This document shows positions 27,208-36,809 of a stretch of 64,000 bases of DNA, piece after piece. The DNA comes from Belnapia arida (GTDB taxonomy: Bacteria > Pseudomonadota > Alphaproteobacteria > Acetobacterales > Acetobacteraceae). The stretch covers positions 62,001 through 126,000 of the forward strand of contig NZ_JAETWB010000012.1 of the NCBI RefSeq assembly GCF_016773205.1, read 5' to 3'. Position 1 is the first letter of the stretch. Each line of letters opens with the position of its first letter. Made by a program: the position numbers and the translations under genes. The notes under the pieces were generated by a model. That model made no database searches, was not told the origin of the DNA, and saw nothing but the letters and a program-made list of their open reading frames with translations.

Positions 27208-27990
27208 TTACTGCCCCTTGAACACGGGCCTGCGCTTCTCGGCGAAGGCAAGCTGCGCCTCCCGCGTATCCTCCGTCCCGGCCAGCGCCACGGTCTGCGA
27301 CTGCTCGAAGCGATAGCCGTCCTGCAACGGCAATTCCTCCGTGACCTGGAAGGACCGCTTGGCCGCCCGCACGGCCAGCGGCACCTTCGCCGCGATCTCG
27401 CGGGCGATGCCCATCGCCGTCTCCATCAGCGCCGCGTCGGGCACGCAGGCCGAGACGACGTTCATCCGCAGCAACTCCGGCCCGGTGACGCGCCGCGCCG
27501 TCATGATCATCAGCCGCGCATCGCTCTCGCCGAAATGCCGCCGCACATGCCGCACCCCGCCTGCCAGCCCGACATCCACCTCGGTCATGGAGAGGAAGGC
27601 GCTTTCTCCCGCCACCAGGATATCGGCCGAGAGCGCCAGCACGCAGCCCGCCCCGATCGCCGCTCCGTTGATGGCCGCGATGACCGGCACGCCGCACTCC
27701 ATCACGCAGTCGAAGGCCGCCCGCACCAGCCGGTTGTGCCGCGGATAGGCACCCGGCTGCCCCGTCAGCCCCGGCCGCTCCTTCAGGTCGGCCCCGGCCG
27801 AGAAGGCCCGCCCGGCCCCGGTCAGCACAACGGCCCGCACCTCCGGCATGTCATGCAGCGCATCGAAGATGCCGATGATCTCTTCGCGGAATCGCGCATT
27901 CTGCGCATTCACCGGCGGCCGCCGCATGGTGACGGTGGCGATGTGCCCGGCGATCTCCACGGCGAAGCAGTCCAGCCCCTCGAAACTCAT
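27208..27990 (-). CDS. Enoyl-CoA hydratase/isomerase family protein
   Basis: A 260-residue crotonase-fold enzyme. It has the oxyanion-hole segments AVVLTGAGRAFSAGADLKERPG (about residue 55-75) and INGAAIGAGCVLALSADILV (about 105-125). The usual catalytic glutamates are seen around SMTEVDVGLAGG. Its ATG overlaps the upstream hydrolase stop (ATGA, 27987-27990). It may hydrate a CoA-bound intermediate of the neighbouring ring-cleavage route. Confidence 0.9.
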   Translation of the reverse strand: MSFEGLDCFAVEIAGHIATVTMRRPPVNAQNARFREEIIGIFDALHDMPEVRAVVLTGAGRAFSAGADLKERPGLTGQPGAYPRHNRLVRAAFDCVMECGVPVIAAINGAAIGAGCVLALSADILVAGESAFLSMTEVDVGLAGGVRHVRRHFGESDARLMIMTARRVTGPELLRMNVVSACVPDAALMETAMGIAREIAAKVPLAVRAAKRSFQVTEELPLQDGYRFEQSQTVALAGTEDTREAQLAFAEKRRPVFKGQ

Positions 27991-28766
27991 CCCTCGATCC
28001 TCCTGGCAAAATCGACGAGCGCGCGCGCCACGGCCTCGGGCTGCTCCGGCAGCAGCGCATGCCCCGCCCGCTCGACGACGACCATCTCCACCCGTGGCCC
28101 CAGCGCCTCGCGCAGCCTGGCCTCCGTCGGCACCGGCGCGATGGTATCCTCCGCCGCCGCGACATAGAGCACCGGCACCCGCTCGGCGACGCGCTTCCAG
28201 GCGGCATCCGTCGCAGCCGTCGCCGCCCGTTGCATCCTGGCGACCGGCGCATGCCAGCCGGACAGCCAGACCCGCGCATCATGCCCCGGCGCGAAATAGC
28301 CGCGCCGCAAATGCGCGAGCCGCTCCGCTTCGCCGAGTTGCGGGTCGAAGCTGCCATCGATCGAGGCACGCACCGCCGGGTCGAGCACCGTGTCGATCGA
28401 GGCTGCCAGCAATGCAACGCCCCGAACCATCGGCGCCCGCACCACCGCCATCGCCCGCGCCACCCAGTTCCCGAAGGCATGCCCCGCCACCACCGCCCGC
28501 CCGCCGATATCTGCCGCGGCCAGCGCCGCGGCCGCATCCTCGGCCAGATCGTAGAGCGTCAGCCCCTCCATCGGCCCTGTTGAGGCGCCGATCCCCCGCG
28601 GCTCCGCCCGTACCACCCGGAACCCGGCGGCGGCGACCAGCGGCGCCACGGCATCGAAATCCTCCGCGCCTCGCCCGAGCGAAGGCAGCAGCAGCACCGC
28701 CGGCCCCTCACCCTCCGTCTGCCAGGCGATCCGGGCCGCACCATGCGACGCCACACCCCGCTCCAT
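27987..28766 (-). CDS. Alpha/beta hydrolase-fold protein lacking the nucleophile serine
   Basis: A 259-residue protein with the fold pattern of 3-oxoadipate enol-lactonase (PcaD-like) hydrolases: LLPSLGRGAEDFD, RAEPRGIGASTG, a late acid in AAAEDTIAP, and histidine in RAGHALLPEQP. The nucleophile elbow reads VVAGHAFGNWVA, so alanine stands where GxSxG needs serine. It is probably not a classical serine hydrolase. GGGAGGCGGCG precedes the ATG at 28766. It is coupled to the enoyl-CoA hydratase and diverges from pcaHG. Confidence 0.85.
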   Translation of the reverse strand: MERGVASHGAARIAWQTEGEGPAVLLLPSLGRGAEDFDAVAPLVAAAGFRVVRAEPRGIGASTGPMEGLTLYDLAEDAAAALAAADIGGRAVVAGHAFGNWVARAMAVVRAPMVRGVALLAASIDTVLDPAVRASIDGSFDPQLGEAERLAHLRRGYFAPGHDARVWLSGWHAPVARMQRAATAATDAAWKRVAERVPVLYVAAAEDTIAPVPTEARLREALGPRVEMVVVERAGHALLPEQPEAVARALVDFARRIEG

Positions 28767-28839
28767 CGCCGCCTCCCTGCTTTCCCCGCAGCATCCGCTC
28801 GGGCATGCTTCGCGGCAACAGCGTGGGGAGGAAAGGGAG

Positions 28840-29556
28840 ATGCCCGAAGACGCGCCGCCGACCCGCTTCGGCCCGCTGCCGCCCGGTATCGCCCCCACCG
28901 TCCCGACGCCCGGCTATCCCGGCACCTTCACCCACACGCCGAGCCAGCCTGCCTTCCGCCGCCCGCCCGGCCGAACCGAGGTCACCGGCCCGCTCGCCCT
29001 CCACCGCAAGCTGCCCTGCGGCGAGGCGAATCTGGCGGAGCCCATCCCCGGCCGGCCCGCGATGGGCCAGCTCATCCACATCGCCGGCCAGGTGCTCGAC
29101 GAGGATGGACGCCCCATCCCGGATGCCGTGGTGGAGCTCTGGCAGGCCAATGCCGCCGGCCGCTACGCCCATGCAAACGATACGCGCTCGGCGCCGCTCG
29201 ATCCGCACTTCGTCGGCCATGGCCGCGTCCGCACCGATGCCGAGGGCCGCTACGGCTTCTTCACCATCCGCCCCGGCGCCTATCCCGTACCCGGCGAGGC
29301 CGTGTGGTGGCGCCCGCCGCATGTCCACTTCTCCGTCCTCGGCCCCGCCAGCCTCTCCCGCCTGGTGACGCAGATGTTCTTCCCGGGCGATCCCCTGAAC
29401 CCGCTCGATCATATCTTCATGGCCGTTCCCGACGCCGTCGCCCGGGAGCGCCTCGTCGCCCGCCCGCTGCCGCCGGCGGAGATCGGCCCCGGCTGGCTCG
29501 GCTACCGCCACGACATCGCACTGCGTGGCCGCCGCGCGACGCCCGTGCTGCCATGA
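28840..29556 (+). CDS. pcaH: Protocatechuate 3,4-dioxygenase beta subunit
   Basis: A 238-residue intradiol ring-cleavage dioxygenase subunit, which binds ferric iron and opens protocatechuate to 3-carboxymuconate. The conserved region GQLIHIAGQVLDEDGRPIPD then VVELWQANAAGRYAHAND is followed by GAYPVPGEAVWWRPPHVHFS and later tyrosine and histidine ligands (LGYRHDIAL). GGGAGG lies before the ATG. The next gene is its alpha partner, overlapping by four bases. The protein may act on another catechol, as substrate specificity cannot be read here. Confidence 0.9.
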   Translation: MPEDAPPTRFGPLPPGIAPTVPTPGYPGTFTHTPSQPAFRRPPGRTEVTGPLALHRKLPCGEANLAEPIPGRPAMGQLIHIAGQVLDEDGRPIPDAVVELWQANAAGRYAHANDTRSAPLDPHFVGHGRVRTDAEGRYGFFTIRPGAYPVPGEAVWWRPPHVHFSVLGPASLSRLVTQMFFPGDPLNPLDHIFMAVPDAVARERLVARPLPPAEIGPGWLGYRHDIALRGRRATPVLP

Positions 29557-30122
29557 CGCCGCTCTCCTCCCACACCATCGGCCCCTTCTTCCCGCGCGCC
29601 TTCGTCCGCGAGGGTGACAACGACCTCACCCGCACCGCGCCCAATGCAACGCCCTCCCGCGCCGGCACACGCATCCGCCTGCATGGCCGCGTGCTGCGCG
29701 AGGGTGGCCTGCCCTGCGTCTACGCCATCCTCGAAGCCTGGCAGGCCGATGCCGCTGGCCGCTTCCGGCATCCCGCCGACCCCGATTGGGAGTACGCCGA
29801 CCCCGACTTCCTCGGCTGGGGCCGCGCCTTCACGGATGCCGACGGCCGCTTCGAATTCCACACGCTGATGCCCGGCGGCTTCCTCGACCGTGCGCCGCAT
29901 GTGAACCTGCTGGTGATGGCCTCCGGCCTGATGCGGCCGGTCTCGACCACGCTTTTCTTCCCCCAGTTCGTCACGGCGAACGCGGCCGATCCCGTGCTCG
30001 GCCTGCTGCCGCCGCCGCTCCGCCCGCGCCTGCTCGCCGCACCCGATAATGACGATGGCTACCGCTTCGACATCCGCCTGCGCGGAGGTCCGGCGGAGGA
30101 GACGCCCTTCTTCGAAAGCTGA
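29553..30122 (+). CDS. pcaG: Protocatechuate 3,4-dioxygenase alpha subunit
   Basis: A 189-residue alpha subunit that begins SSHTIGPFFPRAF and has IRLHGRVLREGGLPCVYAIL, EAWQADAAGRFRHP and the C-terminal RFDIRLRGG. This is the non-iron partner that shapes the active site. Its ATG overlaps the pcaH stop (ATGA). No pcaB, pcaC or pcaD is recognisable nearby, so later steps must be elsewhere or be done by the flanking hydrolase, hydratase and enolase-like enzyme. Confidence 0.9.
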   Translation: MTPLSSHTIGPFFPRAFVREGDNDLTRTAPNATPSRAGTRIRLHGRVLREGGLPCVYAILEAWQADAAGRFRHPADPDWEYADPDFLGWGRAFTDADGRFEFHTLMPGGFLDRAPHVNLLVMASGLMRPVSTTLFFPQFVTANAADPVLGLLPPPLRPRLLAAPDNDDGYRFDIRLRGGPAEETPFFES

Positions 30123-30127
30123 GCGGC

Positions 30128-31075
30128 TCAGGCGCCGTCCGCCTCGTCCTCCGTCGGCAATTCGCAGCGATTGTGGATATGCGCCGCCGCGACCGCCGCA
30201 TGCCCCATGCCAACCACGATCTGGTCGAGCCCGCGCACGATGTCGCCCGCCGCATAGAGGCCACGCACCGTCGTCTGCGCATGCCCGTCGACGACGAGTG
30301 CGCCCGAGTCGTCCGCTGCGGCGCCTAGCCCGAGGGCCAGCTCCGAGCGGTAGTGCAGCCCGAGCGCCGAATAGAGCACCTCGAACCGGTGCTCCGCCCC
30401 GCCGCCGCGCAACGCCGCAATCCGTCCGTCGCGGATCTCAAGCCCCGTCACTGGCTGCTCGATCACCTGGATGCGGTTCCGCTCCACGACCTCGCGCTGC
30501 GCCGCATCAAGCGCCAGGGGCTGCCCCAGCGTCAGCAGCGTCACATCGCTGGAATAGGTGCGGGCGATGAAGGCCGCCTCGCCCAGCCCATGCGCGCCAC
30601 GGCTGATGACGGCGATGCGCCGCCCGCGCGATTCATGCCCGTCGCAAATCGGGCAGTAGCGCACGAGGCCGCGCCGCACCGCATCCGGCAGGTCCGGGAG
30701 ATCGGGCTCAACATCCACCGCGCCGGTCGCCAGCAGCACGCGGCTGGCGCCCAGCGTCCGGCCCGCCCCATCCGCTGCCTCCAGCACCGCAGCGAACCCC
30801 CCCGCCTCCCGCCGCAGCCCGGTCACCCTGGCCGCCACCGGGCGGATGTCGTAGCGTGCCAAGTGATCCCGCTGGCGGGCGAGGATGTCCGGCCCTGCTA
30901 TGCCCTCGCCGAAAAAGGGGATGTTATGGCTCGCCGGTATCCAGGCCGCCCGCGGCTCGCCCGCATCCGCCACGAGCACGCGCCGGCCGAAGCGCGCCAG
31001 GTAGAGCGCCGCCGTCAGCCCCGCCGGCCCACCGCCGATGATGAGTGCATCCAGCCTCCCATCCTCGCGTTCCAC
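30128..31075 (-). CDS. Thioredoxin reductase-like FAD/NAD(P)-dependent oxidoreductase
   Basis: A 315-residue two-dinucleotide-fold flavoprotein. FAD binds at ALIIGGGPAGLTAALYLARF (N-terminus). The redox pair is C141-P-I-C144 in RYCPICDGHES. The C-terminal FAD motif is TTVRGLYAAGDIV. A GTG at 31075 is chosen since AGGAGGG stands just before it; the longer frame to 31141 lacks a site. The CPIC motif differs from the CATC of true TrxB, as in ferredoxin-NADP or bacillithiol-type relatives. The partner is not evident. Confidence 0.87.
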   Translation of the reverse strand: MEREDGRLDALIIGGGPAGLTAALYLARFGRRVLVADAGEPRAAWIPASHNIPFFGEGIAGPDILARQRDHLARYDIRPVAARVTGLRREAGGFAAVLEAADGAGRTLGASRVLLATGAVDVEPDLPDLPDAVRRGLVRYCPICDGHESRGRRIAVISRGAHGLGEAAFIARTYSSDVTLLTLGQPLALDAAQREVVERNRIQVIEQPVTGLEIRDGRIAALRGGGAEHRFEVLYSALGLHYRSELALGLGAAADDSGALVVDGHAQTTVRGLYAAGDIVRGLDQIVVGMGHAAVAAAHIHNRCELPTEDEADGA

Positions 31076-31158
31076 CTCTGCCCTCCTACCGTGCTCGCAG
31101 GCCAACGCCGGCCGGAGAGGAAGTTCCGGGAATCCCGGCAAGCGAAAGGACCATCCAT

Positions 31159-31479
31159 ATGACGCTGTTCACCATTGAGGTCGCCGGCCGCCCCCTGCTC
31201 GTCTTCCCCGAGAAGAGCAGCGAGGCCGCCGAGGAGCTGGCCACCAGCACCATCGGCCCTGACCTGCAGGATTTCGAGGAGGATGGCGAGCCGCTCTGGG
31301 ACGGCGAGGAGCCCCTCTCGGTCCGCCCTGCCAACGAGAAGGAAAGCGCTATCTGGGACCAGGGCCTCGCCGAGGCGAAGTCGGACGGCGATTCAGGCGC
31401 GTTCGACCCCGAAAGCTACGCCGTGCTCCTCGTCGAGGTCGATGCCGAAGGCGAGGACGACGAGGAGGACGAGGCCTGA
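31159..31479 (+). CDS. Small acidic hypothetical protein
   Basis: A 106-residue, very acidic protein (many D and E, ending [12 protein letters not shown]) with no signal peptide or membrane helix. AAAGGA precedes the ATG at 31159. Its TGA shares a base with the ATG of poxB, so it is translated with it. No family is recognised. It could regulate or stabilise the pyruvate oxidase, purely by position. Confidence 0.75.
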   Translation: MTLFTIEVAGRPLLVFPEKSSEAAEELATSTIGPDLQDFEEDGEPLWDGEEPLSVRPANEKESAIWDQGLAEAKSDGDSGAFDPESYAVLLVEVDAEGEDDEEDEA

Positions 31480-33206
31480 TGGCCCGTCAATCCGTCGCCG
31501 ACCTCATCGCCGACACGCTCCATGGCATCGGCGTCCGCCGCATCTATGGAATTGTCGGAGACTCGCTGAATGGCCTCACCGACAGCCTGCGCCGCAAGGG
31601 CAGCATCGACTGGGTGCATGTGCGCCATGAGGAAACGGCCGCCTTCGCCGCCGGCGCCGAGGCCCACCTCACCGGCCAGCTCGCCGTATGCGCGGGAAGC
31701 TGCGGCCCGGGCAACCTCCACCTCATCAACGGGCTCTACGACTGCCACCGCAGCCGCGTGCCCGTCCTCGCCATCGCCGCGCATATCCCGACCGCCGAGA
31801 TCGGCAGCGGCTACTTCCAGGAAACCGACCCCCGCCAGCTCTTCGCAGAATGCAGCCACTATGTCAGCCCGGTGGCGACCGTCTCGCAGATCGGCCGTGC
31901 CCTTGACACCGCCATCCGCGAGGCGATCGGCAAGCGCGGCGTCGCCGTGCTCGTCATCCCGGGCGACGTCGCCCTCGAGGAGGCCGAGGCCTCCTCGCCT
32001 ACCCGTTGGATCGCCCCCGTCGTCCCGCCCCTTCGCCCCGGCCCGGCCGAGGTCACTGCGCTCGCCGGCCTGCTGAACGAGGGTGGGCGGGTGACCATGC
32101 TCTGCGGCGGCGGCTGCGCCGGCGCGCATGACGAGGTGGTGGCGCTGGCGGAAGCGCTGAAGGCGCCCGTCGTCCACGCGCTCCGTGGCAAGGAGTTCGT
32201 CGAGTACGACAACCCCTACGATGTCGGCATGACCGGGCTGATCGGCTTCTCCTCCGGCTACCATGCCATGATGGAGTGCGACACCCTGCTGATGCTGGGG
32301 ACGGACTTCCCCTACCGGCAGTTCCTCCCGACCGAGGCAAAGATCGCGCAGGTCGACATCCGCCCGGAGAATCTGGGCCGCCGTACCCGCCTCGACCTTG
32401 GGGTGGTCGGCGACGTGAAGGAGACGGCCGCGGCCCTGCTGCCTCAGCTTGCGCCGCGCGGCGACCGCGACTTCCTCGATCAGGCGCTGGCGCATTACCG
32501 CGAGGCCCGGCGCGGCCTCGACGAGCTGGCGGTCGGCCATCCCGGCCGCAAGCCCATCCACCCGCAGTACCTGGCCCGCGTGCTCGACGAGGTCGCCGCC
32601 GAGGACGCCATCTTCACCTGCGATGTCGGCACGCCGACGGTCTGGGCGGCCCGGTACCTCACCATGAACGGCAAGCGCCGCCTCGTCGGCTCCTTCTGGC
32701 ACGGCTCCATGGCGAATGCCCTGCCCCAGGCCATCGGCGCCCAGGCCGCCTTTCCCGGCCGGCAGGTCATCTCCCTCTCCGGCGATGGCGGCTTCGCCAT
32801 GCTGATGGGCGACCTGCTGACGCTGAACCAGCTCGACCTGCCGGCGAAGATCGTCATCGTCAACAACGGCACGCTCGGCTTCGTCGAGCTGGAGATGAAG
32901 GCCGGCGGCTTCCTCGATGCCGGCACGGAGCTGAAGAACCCCGACTTCGCCGCCATGGCCCGCGCCACCGGCATGCATGCCGTGCGCGTCGAGGACCCCG
33001 CCGAGCTGCGCGGCGCCCTGCAGGAAGCCCTCGCCCATCCCGGCCCCGCCGTCGTCGACGTCGTGACCAACCGCATGGAGCTGAGCCTGCCGCCCAAGAC
33101 CACCTTCGAGCAGGCGAAAGGCTTCGGCATCTATCTGGCCAAGGCCATCATCAGCGGCCGCGGCAGCGAGGTGGTGGAGCTGGCCCGCACCAACCTGCTG
33201 CGTTGA
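31479..33206 (+). CDS. poxB: Pyruvate dehydrogenase (quinone)-like thiamine diphosphate enzyme
   Basis: A 575-residue ThDP enzyme of the pyruvate oxidase/PoxB type, which decarboxylates pyruvate to acetate and gives electrons to the quinone pool at the membrane. The PYR domain has [11 protein letters not shown] and the cofactor glutamate in [15 protein letters not shown]. The central FAD-type domain is present. The PP domain carries [20 protein letters not shown] then [13 protein letters not shown]. It could be another member (acetolactate synthase-like), but the SGYFQETDP segment fits PoxB. A terminator hairpin follows. Confidence 0.9.
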   Translation: MARQSVADLIADTLHGIGVRRIYGIVGDSLNGLTDSLRRKGSIDWVHVRHEETAAFAAGAEAHLTGQLAVCAGSCGPGNLHLINGLYDCHRSRVPVLAIAAHIPTAEIGSGYFQETDPRQLFAECSHYVSPVATVSQIGRALDTAIREAIGKRGVAVLVIPGDVALEEAEASSPTRWIAPVVPPLRPGPAEVTALAGLLNEGGRVTMLCGGGCAGAHDEVVALAEALKAPVVHALRGKEFVEYDNPYDVGMTGLIGFSSGYHAMMECDTLLMLGTDFPYRQFLPTEAKIAQVDIRPENLGRRTRLDLGVVGDVKETAAALLPQLAPRGDRDFLDQALAHYREARRGLDELAVGHPGRKPIHPQYLARVLDEVAAEDAIFTCDVGTPTVWAARYLTMNGKRRLVGSFWHGSMANALPQAIGAQAAFPGRQVISLSGDGGFAMLMGDLLTLNQLDLPAKIVIVNNGTLGFVELEMKAGGFLDAGTELKNPDFAAMARATGMHAVRVEDPAELRGALQEALAHPGPAVVDVVTNRMELSLPPKTTFEQAKGFGIYLAKAIISGRGSEVVELARTNLLR

Positions 33207-33212
33207 ACGCGG

Positions 33213-33236
33213 GCCGGGGGACACCCGCCCCCCGGC
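33213..33236. terminator. Bidirectional terminator between poxB and PQQ dehydrogenase
   Basis: GCCGGGGG (33213-33220) pairs with CCCCCGGC (33229-33236) around an 8-base loop, followed by TTT. It lies 7 bp past the poxB stop and 8 bp past the stop of the convergent dehydrogenase, so it can serve both. Confidence 0.7.
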
Positions 33237-33243
33237 TTTCGCC

Positions 33244-35349
33244 TCAGTTGCGCCGCGCCGCCTCCGCCGAGCTGAGGATGAAGGCGCGGATCTGCAGCAC
33301 CTGCGCCTCGTCCAGCCGCCCCGCGAAGCGCGGCATCCCGCTGCCGAGGAAGGCGCCGTCGAGCACCACCTTCGGAAGCTCCTCCAGCAGCTCCCGGTGC
33401 GCATAGCCGAGATTGGGTACGTTGCCGCCGTTGTTGACGCCCGGCGCTCCGTGGCAGCCGGCGCAGTTGGCGACATAGAGCCCCGCCCCCGCCTGCGCGT
33501 CCTCGGCCTTGTAGGCGATGCCGCCGACCAGCGGCCGCCGCTCCGCCTCCACCACCGCCGGCATCGGCGCCGTGCCGCCGACGCGGAAGGTGTAGACCCG
33601 CCCCGGAGTCACCCGGTCCGTCGCCCGCTGCACGATGCCATAGACCCCGCCCCAGCCGACCGCGATCGAGACATACTGCTCGCCATCGATCTCGTAGGTG
33701 GAGGGCGCCGCGACCACGCCGGAGCTCACCGGCACCTCCCAGAGCTTCCGCCCGTTGCGCGCGTCATAGGCAATGAACCGCCCATCCGCCGTGCCCTGGA
33801 AGACGAGGTTGCCCGCCGTCGTCAGCGTGCCGCCATTCCACGGCCCGCTGTAGTCGACGCCCCAGGCCTCCTGCTGCCGCACGGGGTCCCAGGCCACCAG
33901 CCGGCCGAAGGCCTTCGCCTTCGGATCGACGGCATTGAGGTAGAAGCCGAGGTTCCACCCCGATGCACTCTGGAAGCGCATCGGCGAATTGGCATTCATC
34001 CGCCAGCCCTGGTCGGGCGAGAGGGTGAGCGGCACGCCGTGCACCGGCATGTAGACCAGCCCGGTCATCGGGTTGAAGGACATCGGGTGCCAGTTGCGCG
34101 CGCCATAGGCGGTCGGGATCGCCTCGAAGGGTTGGTCCACGCTCCGCGCCGCCGGGTTCTCGATCGGCCGTCCCTCGTTGTCGTAGCCCGTCGCCCAGTT
34201 CACCGCGGTGAAGTTGCGCGCCGAGATGAACTCGCCCGTCTGCCGGTCGATGACGAAGAAGAAGCCGTTCTTCGGCGCATGCATGACGACCTTGCGCCGC
34301 CGCCCGTCGATCTCGAGCTCGGCGAGGATCATCGGCTGGGTCGAGGTGAAGTCCCAGTGGTCGCCCGGCGTCTCCTGGTAGTGCCAGACATACTGGCCCG
34401 TCTCCGGGTTCAGCGCGACGATGGAGCCGAGATAGAGGTTGTCGCCGCCGGCCGGACTGCGCAGGTTGCGGTTCCAGGGCGAGCCGTTGCCGGTGCCGAC
34501 ATACATCAGGTTCAGCTCGGGGTCGTAGGTCATCGTGTCCCACATCGTCCCGCCGCCGCCGGCCTCCCACCAGCGCCCGGCCGGGTCCCAGGTCCGCATG
34601 GCCCGCGCCATGCTCTCATCCTCCGGCGGCTTCGAGGGGTCACCGGGCACGGAGAACCAGCGCCACTTCTGGTCTCCCGTCGCCGCGTCATAGGCGGTCA
34701 GGTAGCCCCGCACGCCATATTCCGCGCCGCCATTGCCGATGACCACCTTGCCCGCGAAGACCCGCGGCGCCCCGGTGATGGTATAGGCCCGGCTGCGGTC
34801 GATGATCGTGTCCCGCTCCCAGAGCTTCTGCCCCGTCGCCGCATCGAGCGCGAAGAGCCGCCCGTCATAGGAGGCGACATAGACCTTGCCCTGATGGACC
34901 GCGACGCCGCGGTTGACGACGTCGCAGCAGCCCCGCTCGCCATGCTCGCGCGGCACCTCCGGGTCGAAGGTCCAGAGCGGCTGCCCCGTCTTCGCATCGA
35001 CCGCATGGACGATGCTCCAGGAGCCAGTGACATACATCACCCCTCCGACGACGATCGGGGTCGCCTGCACCCCCCGCCGGGAGCCGAGGTCGTAGGACCA
35101 GGCAAGCCCCAGCCGCCCGACCGTGTCGCTGTTCACCGCGCGCAGCGGGCTGAACCGGTTCTCGGAATAGTTCAGCCCGTAGCTCGGCCAATCGCGCCCC
35201 GTGGCGGCATTGGCGATGATGCTTCGCTGGTCGACGGCGCCCGTTGCGGCGCGGATACGCTCCGGCGTCAGGCCTTGCGCGCCGGCCGCGCCGGCAAAGG
35301 CGCCGGCCAGCAGCGCCGCGAGGGCGGTGCGGTGCAGGGGCATGGACAT
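33244..35349 (-). CDS. Quinohemoprotein (PQQ + cytochrome c) alcohol dehydrogenase
   Basis: A 701-residue periplasmic enzyme that oxidises alcohols or aldose-like substrates using PQQ and passes electrons to a C-terminal heme. The signal peptide is MSMPLHRTALAALLAGAFAG plus AAGAQ. The eight-bladed propeller includes the vicinal disulfide C141-C142 typical of PQQ alcohol dehydrogenases, and tryptophan-docking repeats such as KLWERDTI and QYVWHYQE. The cytochrome domain has C629-A-G-C632-H633 and a methionine in GSGMPRFAG. GGAAGGGAG precedes the ATG. PQQ synthesis genes are not in this window. Confidence 0.93.
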   Translation of the reverse strand: MSMPLHRTALAALLAGAFAGAAGAQGLTPERIRAATGAVDQRSIIANAATGRDWPSYGLNYSENRFSPLRAVNSDTVGRLGLAWSYDLGSRRGVQATPIVVGGVMYVTGSWSIVHAVDAKTGQPLWTFDPEVPREHGERGCCDVVNRGVAVHQGKVYVASYDGRLFALDAATGQKLWERDTIIDRSRAYTITGAPRVFAGKVVIGNGGAEYGVRGYLTAYDAATGDQKWRWFSVPGDPSKPPEDESMARAMRTWDPAGRWWEAGGGGTMWDTMTYDPELNLMYVGTGNGSPWNRNLRSPAGGDNLYLGSIVALNPETGQYVWHYQETPGDHWDFTSTQPMILAELEIDGRRRKVVMHAPKNGFFFVIDRQTGEFISARNFTAVNWATGYDNEGRPIENPAARSVDQPFEAIPTAYGARNWHPMSFNPMTGLVYMPVHGVPLTLSPDQGWRMNANSPMRFQSASGWNLGFYLNAVDPKAKAFGRLVAWDPVRQQEAWGVDYSGPWNGGTLTTAGNLVFQGTADGRFIAYDARNGRKLWEVPVSSGVVAAPSTYEIDGEQYVSIAVGWGGVYGIVQRATDRVTPGRVYTFRVGGTAPMPAVVEAERRPLVGGIAYKAEDAQAGAGLYVANCAGCHGAPGVNNGGNVPNLGYAHRELLEELPKVVLDGAFLGSGMPRFAGRLDEAQVLQIRAFILSSAEAARRN

Positions 35350-35435
35350 TCTCCCTTCCTGTCCGGACTTTCGGGTCCGTTGAAGGGAAGCCTAAGCGCT
35401 CGTATACCCGCCGCGCAACCGATGCGTGTGACGCA

Positions 35436-36599
35436 CTACAGGCCCATTCGCCGCCCTGACAGCCGCCGGAACCATGCGTGGATCGCCGGCAGCAGGGCAA
35501 CGCAGCCCGCCGCGAAAAGCAGCGGCGCCGCCGCCACCCCCGTCACATCCCGCGCCCACCCCGCCGCCGGCGGCAGCCCGGCATGGCCGGCATAGAGGCA
35601 GGTGTAGAACAGTCCCATGCCGATGGCGCGGTTCTCCGGCCGCAGCGCCGCGGCCGGCAGCGCCATGATCACCCCGACAGGCAATCCCATGGCGAGTCCC
35701 GCCACGAGCAACGGTCCGGCACCGAGACCAAGCCCCATCAGGGCCAGGCATCCCGACCAGAGCAGGCACCCGCCCGCCATCAGCAGCACCGCCGGAACGC
35801 GCCGCTGCGCCAGCATGCCCCCCGCCTGCACCGAGGCGACCGAGAGCCACGTCGCCGCCCCCACCACCAGCCCCGTCTGCGCCGGCGTCAGACCGCCCAG
35901 CACCAGGAAGGTCGGCGCGAAGCCGATCGTCACCGCGAAACTGCCGTTGAGCCCGCCCCAGAGCGCACCGGCGAGGCAGACCAGCGCCACCTCCCGCCCC
36001 GAGATGCGCCCCGCCGCCACGACGCCGCCGGCGCCATCATTCGGATGCCTGCGATAGCCGAGCCGGAGCAGCAGCAACGCCGCCAGCGCCAGCGCCCCGG
36101 TCGCGGCGAAGCCCGCCGCCCAGCCCGCCACTGCGGCGAGCGGACCGAGCCCAAGCTGCGCCAGCCCGATCCCGATCGGGAAGGAATTCACGAAGATCGC
36201 CATGGCCAGGACGATGTCGTGCTGCCCGGCGAACCAGTCCGTCACCATCTTCGCCATCAGCACGTTGAGCAGCACCGCCCCCACCCCGCCGAGGAGCCGC
36301 CCCGCCGCGAGCCCCCCGAAGCCGGTGGCCAGGCTGGCGAGGACGCCGCCCAGCGCCATCAGCACCAGCCCCGCCGTCACCACCCGCATGTCGCCGAAGC
36401 GTCGTCCGAGGGCCCCGCCCGGCAGCGCCAGCACGAGCCCCGGCAGGAAGTAGAGACCGATGAGCGCCCCGAGATCGGCCCCGCCCAGCCCCAGCTCCTC
36501 CACCAGCATCGGCGAGACCGAGGCGACGGACTGGAACTGGAAGCCAAGGCTCGTCCGCGCCGCGGTCAGCACGGCGAGCGCCTGCCATCTCGGGTCCAT
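35436..36599 (-). CDS. MFS transporter (CynX/NimT-like)
   Basis: A 387-residue carrier with 12 predicted helices. The loop after helix 2 is GGALGRRFGDMRVV, the MFS signature, and helix 4 has AGRLLGGVGAVLLNVLMAKM. The ATG at 36599 has GGAGGTGCC before it; the longer frame adds 36 unlikely residues. Family resemblance is to CynX/NimT-type permeases, with no clear substrate. It is transcribed away from the second MFS gene. Confidence 0.85.
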   Translation of the reverse strand: MDPRWQALAVLTAARTSLGFQFQSVASVSPMLVEELGLGGADLGALIGLYFLPGLVLALPGGALGRRFGDMRVVTAGLVLMALGGVLASLATGFGGLAAGRLLGGVGAVLLNVLMAKMVTDWFAGQHDIVLAMAIFVNSFPIGIGLAQLGLGPLAAVAGWAAGFAATGALALAALLLLRLGYRRHPNDGAGGVVAAGRISGREVALVCLAGALWGGLNGSFAVTIGFAPTFLVLGGLTPAQTGLVVGAATWLSVASVQAGGMLAQRRVPAVLLMAGGCLLWSGCLALMGLGLGAGPLLVAGLAMGLPVGVIMALPAAALRPENRAIGMGLFYTCLYAGHAGLPPAAGWARDVTGVAAAPLLFAAGCVALLPAIHAWFRRLSGRRMGL

Positions 36600-36809
36600 C
36601 GGCACCTCCACCCCGGGGATGCCGCAGCTTCGCCCGTGCCGGCCACGGCGCCAATGCGAAACCGTGGCCACCGGCAGGGGCCGGCCTTGTCCACCTTCTG
36701 GAACCAAGCTTGCCGACCTACGCTTCCTTCCGGCACGCGGCCCTAGAACATGGTCGCCGAAGGCTGGGGCCGGGGGCGTGAATCATGCGACGACACAACA
36801 AGCTGGACC

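Noticed and set aside
22228-27316. Long plus-strand frames (639 and 808 residues) across the Liv operon
   Set aside because: They are opposite well-supported transporter and enolase-family genes and are rich in R, P, D and H, as antisense frames are here.
31416-33476. 686-residue minus-strand frame opposite poxB
   Set aside because: Antisense shadow of a clear poxB gene, with no recognisable fold.
33397-35595. 732-residue plus-strand frame
   Set aside because: Antisense to the PQQ alcohol dehydrogenase, whose signal peptide, CC pair and heme motif leave no doubt about the coding strand.
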